In this document: positions 1 to 6,362 of the stretch, one piece after another | Layout: each line of letters starts with the position of its first letter | Position numbering within the stretch: position 1 is the stretch's first letter | Source of the DNA: Thermoplasmata archaeon | Lineage (GTDB): Archaea > Thermoplasmatota > Thermoplasmata > Thermoplasmatales > Thermoplasmataceae | Reading direction: 5' to 3' | NCBI GenBank assembly: GCA_021797025.1 | Contig: JAKAAK010000188.1 | Coordinates: 1 to 6,388 of the forward strand | DNA: 6,388 nucleotides | The notes under the pieces: generated by a model | Databases searched by the model: none | Told to the model about the DNA's origin: nothing | Seen by the model: the letters and a program-made list of their open reading frames with translations, nothing else | Translations under genes and position numbers: made by a program

Positions 1-673
1 TTTTGTTATTTTTTCTTAAAAGCAATCCATCATCAGGGAGTGGAATTTTGCCATTGCTATCTTTAGTTAAAATCATTATATTCAAATCATTGAATTCTTT
101 GCCTATTAATTCTTTAATTTTATATTTAGAAATGGACTCATCTTCATATCCAAGCCTTTCCAGAATATATGACGAGTAATCTACCAGCCCGAAACCGGCC
201 ATGTATTCAGCTATCCTTGAAGGCGTATTATTTCCATCAGTGAATATTGCAATTTTCCTTTTATTCCTGATTTTCTGTGCGAGCCCTTTTATTTTCCGCC
301 CGTGCAAACTTATTGCAACCATATGGCCTGCGCCCATCCCCAGCCTGGACAGGGCTACCTGCAGTGAGCTTACTTCAGGGACAATATAGATATCATCAGG
401 ATCATAATGTTCTGTTATATATTTTCCGATGCCAAAAAATAAAGGGTCTCCGGATGCTACCACTGTAACTGTTTTATTGTCTGCCAGTGTATTTGCCAGA
501 TCACGTGTAAACTGTTTCATGGGACCTATATTAAAAACCTGTGCCGGAGTTTTGGGAATTAATTCCAGATTGCGCCTGCCGGAAAATATCACCTGGCTTC
601 CCATGATACACTTCTCAGCTTCTGGATTGATCGGCCTTCCAGGAAAAACACCCACTATATTAATTCTTTTCAT
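1..673 (-). CDS. cbiE: Cobalt-precorrin-6B/-7 C5-methyltransferase (CbiE), C-terminus off the left edge
   Basis: The reading frame starts at ATG 673-671 and stays open to base 1, giving 224 visible residues. It matches the CbiE / CobL N-terminal methyltransferase family, which methylates C5 of the corrin ring late in ring assembly, using S-adenosylmethionine in the cytoplasm. Visible family motifs are SGDPLFFGIG (residues 74-83), PEVSSLQVALSRLG (99-112), SLHGR (122-126), TDGNNTPSRIA (145-155) and LERLGYEDESI (171-181). The end of the visible part, around LPDDG (211-215), resembles the LPD segment found near the end of CbiE domains, so the protein is either nearly complete or continues into a CbiT domain; the window cannot tell. 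Its start overlaps the upstream cobA-hemD gene by 14 bases, and GGTGG at 683-679 is a ribosome site five bases ahead of ATG. This implies a polycistronic message with translational coupling. The family call is firm; the exact C-terminal architecture is unknown. Confidence 0.88.
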   Translation of the reverse strand, partial: MKRINIVGVFPGRPINPEAEKCIMGSQVIFSGRRNLELIPKTPAQVFNIGPMKQFTRDLANTLADNKTVTVVASGDPLFFGIGKYITEHYDPDDIYIVPEVSSLQVALSRLGMGAGHMVAISLHGRKIKGLAQKIRNKRKIAIFTDGNNTPSRIAEYMAGFGLVDYSSYILERLGYEDESISKYKIKELIGKEFNDLNIMILTKDSNGKIPLPDDGLLLRKNNK

Positions 674-1949
674 CGCTGCCACCAAAATACGACATAACCT
701 TGCTGTACAACCCATCATATGGATATTCAATCCTGATTACTCCGGCTCCATCCTTTATCTCTATTCCTTCCGGCAAAGTATCTGATTGTCCACCTATTAT
801 TACAAGATTAGATTTTTTAACATAATCATCTATATAGCTTCCCATTTCCAGAGGCTTTACCTGCACGGCCTGTAATTCTTTTTCTTTTCCGGAACCTATC
901 CATATATAATCATTTCCGGATTCTGAAATATCAACGGTATCAAATATTCCGTAATTTTGAAGCAATGCTTTTCCGGTTGAATCTGTTGCAATTTTTCCCA
1001 GCCATCTCAAATCAAATCCGCTGGAGCGGAGTATATCCATTAACATGTCCGTGTAACAGCCATAAAATGCAATATTTTTCCCATAAAGCTGTGCAGTTTG
1101 CATATTGCCCGGAAATACATCTGCGCAGCGTATCTTGAATACAGTGATTCCCTTATTTTCCAGGTCATCTGTATCCGGGGCATACAGATCATATAATAGT
1201 GTTACAATTTTCCCTGAATAAATTCTATGTTCTGATCTGGAGAACTTTTCATGGTACCCTACAACATCACCTATAACTATGAGCGATGGGGAATCATCAT
1301 ATGAATAGTCTATATTTCCAAGTTTTCCGGTATATGTCTTCTGGTAATTGTAAGTCCCATTTTCTATAAGGGCGATAGGCAGGGCAGAGTCATATCCTGA
1401 TGACATGAGCCTTGATACTATATCTCTGAGATTGTGTGCACCCATGAATATAACCAGTGTATACATTCTGCAGTTAAAAGCCCTGCAATCCGGTATATTT
1501 AAATTTTCCACACTGTTGCCTGTTGTTACAATTATGCCATGATTTACGTCTCTATGTGTCAGTGGAATGCCTGCAGATTCAGGAACTCCTGTCAGGGATG
1601 AAATGCCCGGTATAATCTCATATTCTATATTATTTTTAATCAATTCCTCGATTTCTTCTCCCCCGCGCCCGAAAACAAATGGATCTCCTCCCTTTAGCCT
1701 GGCCACGGTCCGGTATTTTAATGCTTCATTTACAATAATTTTATTTATTTCTTCCTGGGATATCCGTTTAACGTATGGTTTTTTACCCACATAGATTTTT
1801 CTGGTGCCAGGAGTGGCATAATCAAGTATTTCAGGATTTACAAGGTGGTCATATATTATGGCATCAGCATTTTTAATAATTTTAATTGCCTTAATTGTAA
1901 GCAAATCTTTGTTTCCCGGGCCACACCCTACTATATACGCTTTTCCCAT
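660..1949 (-). CDS. cobA-hemD: Uroporphyrinogen-III C-methyltransferase fused to a uroporphyrinogen-III synthase-like domain
   Basis: A 429-residue fusion. Residues 1-240 are a full SUMT (CobA) domain, which adds two methyl groups to uroporphyrinogen III to give precorrin-2 for cobalamin or siroheme. Evidence: VGCGPGNKDLLT (7-18), YDHLVNPEIL (33-42), the signature RLKGGDPFVFGRGGEE (84-99), IIPGISSLTGVPESAGIPLTHR (112-133; key residues PG-SS and PLTHR), VIFMG (166-170) and PSLIVIGDVV (221-230). Residues from about 241 to 429 look like a HemD domain, which cyclises hydroxymethylbilane to uroporphyrinogen III. The clues are IAFYGCYTDMLMDIL (293-307), where HemD usually has a TS-containing turn, and LGKIATDSTGKALLQNYG (317-334), the equivalent of the G-x-x-T-A-x-x-L-x-x-x-G stretch. 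The domain is about 189 residues, shorter than the usual 240-260, and divergent, so its activity is less certain than the methyltransferase. The start ATG 1949-1947 has no clear Shine-Dalgarno sequence and may be leaderless. cbiE begins inside its last codons. Confidence 0.9.
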   Translation of the reverse strand: MGKAYIVGCGPGNKDLLTIKAIKIIKNADAIIYDHLVNPEILDYATPGTRKIYVGKKPYVKRISQEEINKIIVNEALKYRTVARLKGGDPFVFGRGGEEIEELIKNNIEYEIIPGISSLTGVPESAGIPLTHRDVNHGIIVTTGNSVENLNIPDCRAFNCRMYTLVIFMGAHNLRDIVSRLMSSGYDSALPIALIENGTYNYQKTYTGKLGNIDYSYDDSPSLIVIGDVVGYHEKFSRSEHRIYSGKIVTLLYDLYAPDTDDLENKGITVFKIRCADVFPGNMQTAQLYGKNIAFYGCYTDMLMDILRSSGFDLRWLGKIATDSTGKALLQNYGIFDTVDISESGNDYIWIGSGKEKELQAVQVKPLEMGSYIDDYVKKSNLVIIGGQSDTLPEGIEIKDGAGVIRIEYPYDGLYSKVMSYFGGSDEKN

Positions 1950-1965
1950 CTATCAGATATTTTAT

Positions 1966-1993
1966 TCTAATATATGTTTTTACTTATATTTTT
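1966..1993 (-). promoter_or_regulatory. Likely archaeal promoter (two TATA-like boxes) for cobA-hemD
   Basis: Within the 122-base gap 1950-2071, minus-strand CATATATTA (1976-1968) is centred 23 bases ahead of the cobA-hemD ATG, and AAAAATATAAG (1993-1983) is centred 39 bases ahead. The first would give a nearly leaderless message, the second a leader of roughly 13 bases. The absence of a Shine-Dalgarno sequence before this ATG, unlike the internal genes of the window, fits a leaderless or very short-leader transcript. I saw no cobalamin riboswitch and no obvious T-rich terminator for iorB in the gap, so some readthrough from iorAB is possible. Which box is used is inference. Confidence 0.45.
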
Positions 1994-2071
1994 CCGCCAG
2001 GCACAGTTTGTATAGCAATATATATGAATATTCTAATCCCTTATTCCTGCCACATTCCATCGTTCTACAGG

Positions 2072-2674
2072 TTAGAGAGATGCATCCATTTTTTCCATTG
2101 CTTCCATTCCAAGCTTCATAGCCTTGAGGTTTATATCGAGCATCTTCCCGCTGAACCGATCATTCAATGCCTCAACTATACTTCTTTCATCAACTGGAAG
2201 TATCCCAAGAGAAAGCACTGTACCTATCATAACTGTATTGGCTGACCTGAAAGAACCTGCCTGTTTGCCTATATTGCCTGCATCAATTTCATAGATCCTT
2301 TTTATGCCAGGGATAAGCAATGCCATACCGTTGACATCAGGGTATTCTGCATCTTTCAGGCTAACAGATATTGGCGTTATTTTTTCCTTATTCATAATTA
2401 CCCTGGCATCACTGTTAATTGTGCTTAAAATTCTCATGGTCTCAATCGGTTCAAATCCGATTACCAGATCAAATTTTCTCCGGGGTGAAATAGGACCGTA
2501 GGCATCACCGATCCTTACTTCTACATTAACTGATCCACCACGTTGTGAAAGCCCGTGTATTTCAGACATTACCACATTAAGCCCCATTTTAATTGCAGCC
2601 TCCGATATCAGGGTACCGGCAGTGATAATGCCCTGACCACCCACTCCAGTAATAATAATATTAAATGTCTTCAT
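2072..2674 (-). CDS. iorB: Indolepyruvate:ferredoxin oxidoreductase, beta subunit
   Basis: A 200-residue protein of the pyruvate/2-ketoisovalerate:ferredoxin oxidoreductase gamma-type family, the usual size for archaeal IorB. The N-terminus carries the glycine-rich GVGGQGIITAG (10-20), which is the family hallmark, followed by SEIHGLSQRGGSVNVEVRIG (37-56), also diagnostic of IorB, and GFEPIETMR (73-81). It is the small subunit of the cytoplasmic enzyme that converts indolepyruvate and other aryl pyruvates plus CoA to aryl-acetyl-CoA and CO2, reducing ferredoxin. Its ATG overlaps the iorA stop in an ATGA arrangement, and a strong ribosome site GAGGTGG (2685-2679) lies in the end of iorA, four bases ahead of the start; the two subunits are therefore almost certainly made at matched levels. 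No cysteine cluster is present, as expected: the iron-sulfur centres are in IorA. Nothing unusual was seen in length or motifs. Confidence 0.94.
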   Translation of the reverse strand: MKTFNIIITGVGGQGIITAGTLISEAAIKMGLNVVMSEIHGLSQRGGSVNVEVRIGDAYGPISPRRKFDLVIGFEPIETMRILSTINSDARVIMNKEKITPISVSLKDAEYPDVNGMALLIPGIKRIYEIDAGNIGKQAGSFRSANTVMIGTVLSLGILPVDERSIVEALNDRFSGKMLDINLKAMKLGMEAMEKMDASL

Positions 2675-4542
2675 TGTGCCACCTCTATAGCTTTAAACGG
2701 GCAAACATAAGGTTCAGCACATACCCCACACCCATCGCATATATTGGAATCTATCTTAATATTTCCATCTTCTATCGAGATTGCAGGGCATGTAAAATTT
2801 TCCACGCAGTTCATGCATTTACCGCATTTGTCCTGGTTAACAGCATATGTAATAATTTTGTGAGTTTTCTGCATAGCTTTGTCTCTAAGAATTGCACATT
2901 CCCTGCGCGCTACAATCACCGAAACTGTGTTATTCCTCAACGCCTGTGTTACTGCCTTTAATGTTTCCTTTATATCATATGGGTCAACTATATGGACATC
3001 ATCAACTCCTATGCTTTTAACAATCTCTTCAATAGACACTGGTGGTAATTCCTCACCTGTCGGGCTGAAATTTTCCCCGGCATTAGGCTGCTGGCCTGTC
3101 ATTGCAGTAGTTCCATTATCAAGTACCATCACAAGCATATTAAGCTTATTGTGTACAGCGTTTATCAATGGCGGTATTCCTGAATGGAAAAACGTTGAAT
3201 CCCCTATAAATGCAATAACTTTCTGTTTTGTGGACATTGCAAATCCGTTAGCCATTCCTATGGAAGAACCCATGGAGATCATTGTATCAGCTTCTTCATA
3301 GGGGTCATAGAGCCCGAGTGAATAACATCCTATATCTGACGCATATATTGTATCGGTTTTATTCATCATCTTAACTGCCCTCTTGACAGCATAATATGTT
3401 GCCCTGTGTGGGCATCCAGGGCAGAGCACTGGTGGCCTTGCCGGGAGCACCAGTTTATTCTCAGGCACATCCTGAACGGCAAAACCCATAATCCTGGAAA
3501 GTGAATGCGCTACTGTATCTGGTGTAAATTCGTGGCTTTCACTGAAATATCCATCAAGTTTTCCGAATATTGTGGAATCCAGTTTATTCATCTGGGCAAT
3601 AGTCCTGATTTTATATTCAAGATAGGGGTCAAGTTCCTCGACGATTATTACTTTTTTATTATCTGATATAAATTTAACAATAACACTTTCCGGCAACGGG
3701 TTGGTGAATCCAAGTTTCAGGACGCTTATATTAAGGTCATATTCGGAAATAACATCCATTACAGAATTATACGCAGCTCCGGATGCAATTATGCCATATT
3801 CATCGGTGCCATTTTTTATAATTCTATTCATAGGTGATAGTTCTGATTCTTTTTTCAATTCATGTTCTTTTTCAATAAGCTTCTCCTTGAGTGTGTATGA
3901 ATTTGAGGGCAGGCAAACAAATTCATGTATGTCCCTGATAAAGACGCCTGTATCCTGCTGACCTTCCCTGATTTTACCGAGTTTCACAGCCCCACGCATA
4001 TGGCTTACCCTCGTAGTAGTTCTGAACAATACAGGCAACTTAAACTTTTCAGACAGATCGAAGGCAAGTACAAGAAAATCCTTTGCTTCCTGGGGATTTG
4101 AAGGTTCAATCATAGGCACATGTGCAAGCTCTGCGTAATGCCTGTTGTCCTGTTCGCTCTGTGAGGAATACATGGAAGGGTCATCTGCTGACATTACTAC
4201 CATGCCTGCCCTGACGCCTGTGTATGCAATGCTCATGAAAGGGTCAGATGCTACGTTTAAACCAACATGCTTCATAAACACCATCGACCTTTTCCCGGAA
4301 ATAGATGCTGCAAATGCTGTTTCTATAGCAACTTTCTCATTAATAGAAAATTGAAATTTCATTCCAGATTTGTCTGCTATAAGTGAAAGTGTATCTCCCA
4401 CCTCACTGGATGGAGTGCCCGGATATGTTGTTGCTATTCTAACTCCAGCTTCTACAGCTCCTCTGGCTATAGCCTCATTACTCAATAAAAAAAGTATCTC
4501 ATTCCCGGAATTATTCAGCAGATTAGTATCTAATTTTACCAT
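2671..4542 (-). CDS. iorA: Indolepyruvate:ferredoxin oxidoreductase, alpha subunit
   Basis: A 623-residue catalytic subunit, numbered from ATG 4542-4540. The N-terminal pyrimidine-binding domain (about 15-185) has SNEAIARGAVEAG (21-33), YPGTPSSE (40-47) and NEKVA (68-72), whose glutamate fits the residue that activates thiamine pyrophosphate. A middle domain lies at about 235-350. The pyrophosphate-binding domain (about 360-550) has CPGCPHR (374-380), GDSTFFHSG (447-455) and DNGTTAMTG (475-483). The C-terminus is a ferredoxin-like module with cysteines at 573, 576, 579, 585 and 602, 605, 608, 614, two CxxCxxCx5CP sets enough for two 4Fe-4S clusters. With IorB it oxidatively decarboxylates aryl pyruvates from transamination of tryptophan, phenylalanine or tyrosine, typical of peptide-using archaea. 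An in-frame TTG five codons upstream (4557-4555) would give 628 residues, but ATG 4542 is better placed behind the ribosome site GGATGATG; the TTG overlaps that site. iorA is divergent from the SQR-like gene. Confidence 0.95.
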   Translation of the reverse strand: MVKLDTNLLNNSGNEILFLLSNEAIARGAVEAGVRIATTYPGTPSSEVGDTLSLIADKSGMKFQFSINEKVAIETAFAASISGKRSMVFMKHVGLNVASDPFMSIAYTGVRAGMVVMSADDPSMYSSQSEQDNRHYAELAHVPMIEPSNPQEAKDFLVLAFDLSEKFKLPVLFRTTTRVSHMRGAVKLGKIREGQQDTGVFIRDIHEFVCLPSNSYTLKEKLIEKEHELKKESELSPMNRIIKNGTDEYGIIASGAAYNSVMDVISEYDLNISVLKLGFTNPLPESVIVKFISDNKKVIIVEELDPYLEYKIRTIAQMNKLDSTIFGKLDGYFSESHEFTPDTVAHSLSRIMGFAVQDVPENKLVLPARPPVLCPGCPHRATYYAVKRAVKMMNKTDTIYASDIGCYSLGLYDPYEEADTMISMGSSIGMANGFAMSTKQKVIAFIGDSTFFHSGIPPLINAVHNKLNMLVMVLDNGTTAMTGQQPNAGENFSPTGEELPPVSIEEIVKSIGVDDVHIVDPYDIKETLKAVTQALRNNTVSVIVARRECAILRDKAMQKTHKIITYAVNQDKCGKCMNCVENFTCPAISIEDGNIKIDSNICDGCGVCAEPYVCPFKAIEVAQ

Positions 4543-4547
4543 AATAT

Positions 4548-4555
4548 CATCATCC
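4548..4555 (-). promoter_or_regulatory. Ribosome binding site that decides the iorA start
   Basis: Minus-strand GGATGATG ends five bases ahead of ATG 4542 and resembles the archaeal consensus GGAGGTGAT. Because it overlaps the alternative TTG codon at 4557-4555, initiation at that TTG would waste the site. The same GGATGAT core precedes the DUF1641 gene at 5875-5881, which suggests it is the local form of the signal. Confidence 0.6.
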
Positions 4556-4575
4556 AATAATTATACATAATCTGA

Positions 4576-4604
4576 GGATATATAACTATTTAGAATTATA
4601 TAAA
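4576..4604 (-). promoter_or_regulatory. Likely promoter of iorAB
   Basis: Two TATA-like boxes face iorA. TTTATATAA (4604-4596) is centred about 58 bases ahead of ATG 4542 and would start a message near 4575 with a leader of about 30 bases containing the GGATGATG ribosome site. TTATATAT (4585-4578) would start near 4556, placing the ribosome site at the very 5' end. The first is the better fit because the message keeps its full ribosome site. Its core TTATATAA (4596-4603) is a perfect palindrome, so it can be read in both directions. Box identity is inferred from sequence only. Confidence 0.5.
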
Positions 4605-4680
4605 CATATACATAATTTTTGAGTTTTATGATACTCTACAAAGATACCGGGCAAGAAATGAATAGTTATTGGGAAACCTG

Positions 4681-4707
4681 GCATATATAGTGCATAAAAT
4701 ATATGCA
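4681..4707. promoter_or_regulatory. Overlapping dyad symmetries, candidate operator in the divergent region
   Basis: Two perfect inverted repeats overlap here. GCATATAT (4681-4688) pairs with ATATATGC (4699-4706) across 10 bases, and TGCATA (4691-4696) pairs with TATGCA (4702-4707) across 5 bases. The block ends 17 bases ahead of the TATA-like box of the SQR-like gene, a position typical of archaeal activator sites, and lies outside any supported gene. A-T rich sequence makes chance palindromes common, so the regulatory reading is inference. Confidence 0.35.
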
Positions 4708-4720
4708 TTAGCGAGGGTTA

Positions 4721-4733
4721 GAAGTTAAATATA
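4721..4733 (+). promoter_or_regulatory. Likely leaderless promoter of the SQR-DUF1641 operon
   Basis: TTAAATATA (4725-4733), preceded by purine-rich GAAG (4721-4724) that could serve as the TFB recognition element, is centred 23 bases ahead of ATG 4752. That spacing places the transcription start at or next to the start codon. No Shine-Dalgarno sequence precedes the ATG, in agreement with a leaderless message. A second A-T rich stretch (ATAAAATATATG, 4694-4705) could start a message with a leader of about 25 bases instead. Confidence 0.5.
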
Positions 4734-4751
4734 GATGTATACTATTGATGT

Positions 4752-5885
4752 ATGGACACTACTAATGTACTTATTATTGGTGACGCCAATGCCGGAATAA
4801 TAACGGCAAACAAGTTGAGAATGCATACAGGCAAAGATGTAAATATAACCATTATAGGCAATTCCGAAAAAACATATTTTAAACCTGAAGGTGTACTTAT
4901 ACCTTTCAACGGAATAGATTACAGGGATTCAATCAAGCCTACAGATTTTCTTATAAACTATGGCATTAAAAGGATAAAAGCTCTTGCGACCAGGATAGAC
5001 CCAGCAAACCGTTCCGTAGTGCTGGATAACGGGCAGAAACTTACATACGATTACCTTGTAATAGCTACGGGAGATAGGCTTGTCCCGGAAGATGTTCCAG
5101 GATACAGCCCTGATGTATATCATTTTTATGACATTGATAACGTCCTCAGGTTAAAGAAAATGTTAAAAGGATTCAAAGGAGGAAAAATTGTTGTTGGGCC
5201 TGCAAGTACACCCTTCCAATGCCCTGTAGCACCCGGTGAATTTATGTTCGGGCTTGACCTTCTCCTGAGAAATAAGGGTATAAGGGAAAATAGTGAATTG
5301 ACCCTTATCGTACCCATGAAAGATGTACTGCCATTCAAATCTGTATCAGACTTTGTAAGGAAAGGTTTTGAAGATCATAATATTAATTTTATACCGGATT
5401 TCAAAACAGAACATATTGAACCTGAGAAAAATTCTATTGTTTCCTCAAATGGAGAATCACTTCAATACGATAAACTGGTGCTCATACCACCGCACAGGGG
5501 TCAGAAGTTCCTTTCAGATTCCGGTATGGCGGGAGATTCAGGATATGTCGATGTGGATAAATTTACCCTGGCATATTCTGATTATGACAATATTTTTGCT
5601 GTTGGCGACGCAGCTAATTTCCCCATGAAAGTTGGGGCACTTGGTCATTCAGAAGCCGCATATGTAGCGGAAAGGATAGCATCAGAATCAGATGGTGTTA
5701 TCTCTGACACTAAATTCGACGGTTTCATGGGATGTTCCAGCATATATGCGGAACAGCGTGGTTTCACTCTCTCATTTGATTACAATTCAAAACCATCAGT
5801 GAATTTTGCATCAACCCCGGATTATTTTTTGAAATATATATCGGGGGATACATATTTTTCATCAATAATAAGGGGGATGATATAA
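4752..5885 (+). CDS. Sulfide:quinone oxidoreductase-like FAD-dependent flavoprotein
   Basis: A 377-residue two-Rossmann flavoprotein of the SQR / flavocytochrome c sulfide dehydrogenase family. Known members sit on the inner face of the membrane, oxidise sulfide to sulfur or polysulfide and pass electrons to quinone. Visible features: N-terminal FAD-binding IIGDANAG (8-15), in which the usual middle glycine of GxGxxG is alanine; the ATG motif YLVIATGDRLVPEDVPGY (101-118); QCPVAPGEF (156-164) with Cys157; IPPHRGQKFL (245-254); the second FAD motif IFAVGDAANF (281-290) followed by KVGALGHSEAAYVAERI; and KFDGFMGCSS (321-330) with Cys328 plus a following F-D-Y, matching the SQR pattern YDGYxSCP...FDY. 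Cys157 and Cys328 are the only cysteines in the protein and sit where the essential redox pair is found; the third cysteine of many bacterial SQRs is absent. An in-frame TGA at 4746-4748 makes ATG 4752 the earliest ATG. Substrate is not proven: a related NAD(P)H or persulfide-linked activity remains possible. Confidence 0.83.
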   Translation: MDTTNVLIIGDANAGIITANKLRMHTGKDVNITIIGNSEKTYFKPEGVLIPFNGIDYRDSIKPTDFLINYGIKRIKALATRIDPANRSVVLDNGQKLTYDYLVIATGDRLVPEDVPGYSPDVYHFYDIDNVLRLKKMLKGFKGGKIVVGPASTPFQCPVAPGEFMFGLDLLLRNKGIRENSELTLIVPMKDVLPFKSVSDFVRKGFEDHNINFIPDFKTEHIEPEKNSIVSSNGESLQYDKLVLIPPHRGQKFLSDSGMAGDSGYVDVDKFTLAYSDYDNIFAVGDAANFPMKVGALGHSEAAYVAERIASESDGVISDTKFDGFMGCSSIYAEQRGFTLSFDYNSKPSVNFASTPDYFLKYISGDTYFSSIIRGMI

Positions 5886-6362
5886 ATGGCAGGGATTGAA
5901 AAGAATGAAAGCAGCAATGTGGGCATAGCAGATATTGAGAAAGCCATAAAAGAAAACGCTGATGTTGTAATGGCATTTATGAAACTGCTTGAAAAGTTAA
6001 AGGGTGCTGGCATCGTGGATGCCCTCAATTCCATAAATGAAAATGTAATACCGGACAATCTTGATTTCTTCGCGAAAGCCTTTACTTCAAAAGATTCAAT
6101 GGAAACCTTTGCAAGGTCAGGGAATACACTGTTTGCACTTCTGTTTATGCTGTCAAATCGCAAAATGGCGGATGTTGTAAAGGCAATAGCATTCAATTCA
6201 CAGGGCATCGCGGAATCTATGGAAGATGGAGCTTCAAAGCCACAGGCATTATCAGCACTCAAACTTCTGGCTATGTTAAAAGATCCGGAGGTATCAGCTG
6301 GCATTAATGCAATGATGAATGGTTTGAAGGTGCTTGGAAGTATACTGCAAAAGTTAGACTGA
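5886..6362 (+). CDS. DUF1641 family protein, likely partner of the SQR-like flavoprotein
   Basis: A 158-residue, mostly helical protein. The segment LKDPEVSAGINAMMNGLKVL (131-150) matches the DUF1641 signature (P-E/D-V-x-x-G ... LK-x-LG), and LLEKLKGAGIVDALNSINEN (34-53) matches its N-terminal leucine-rich helix with the conserved G-I-x-D-A-L. It contains no cysteine, histidine, tyrosine or tryptophan, so it is not itself a likely metal or flavin carrier. One short hydrophobic stretch, TLFALLFML (81-89), is too short for a classic membrane span but could lie on a membrane. Its ATG touches the stop of the SQR-like gene (TAAATG) and is preceded by GGGGGATGAT (5872-5881), which argues for a coupled pair. 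From general family knowledge, DUF1641 genes often neighbour flavoprotein oxidoreductases; a scaffold, membrane-docking or assembly role is inference. No biochemical function is assigned. Confidence 0.8.
   Translation: MAGIEKNESSNVGIADIEKAIKENADVVMAFMKLLEKLKGAGIVDALNSINENVIPDNLDFFAKAFTSKDSMETFARSGNTLFALLFMLSNRKMADVVKAIAFNSQGIAESMEDGASKPQALSALKLLAMLKDPEVSAGINAMMNGLKVLGSILQKLD

Noticed and set aside
429..785. Plus-strand open frame of 118 codons across the cbiE/cobA-hemD junction
   Set aside because: It is opposite two genes with clear methyltransferase motifs and its product resembles no family.
2011..2031. A-T rich TATATATGAATATTC stretch resembling a promoter or operator
   Set aside because: It is simple A-T alternation far from the next start and closer boxes explain the promoter better.
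1950..2071. Possible cobalamin riboswitch ahead of cobA-hemD
   Set aside because: The gap is short and A-T rich, with no B12-box-like sequence or multi-stem fold that I could see, and such riboswitches are not usual in archaea.
2879..3301. Plus-strand open frame of 140 codons
   Set aside because: It mirrors the thiamine-pyrophosphate domain of iorA, has no ribosome site of note and no recognisable domain.
4543..4557. Five-codon N-terminal extension of iorA from TTG 4557
   Set aside because: The TTG overlaps the GGATGATG ribosome site, and the ATG at 4542 sits at proper spacing behind that site. A leaderless TTG start from the nearer TATA-like box cannot be fully excluded.
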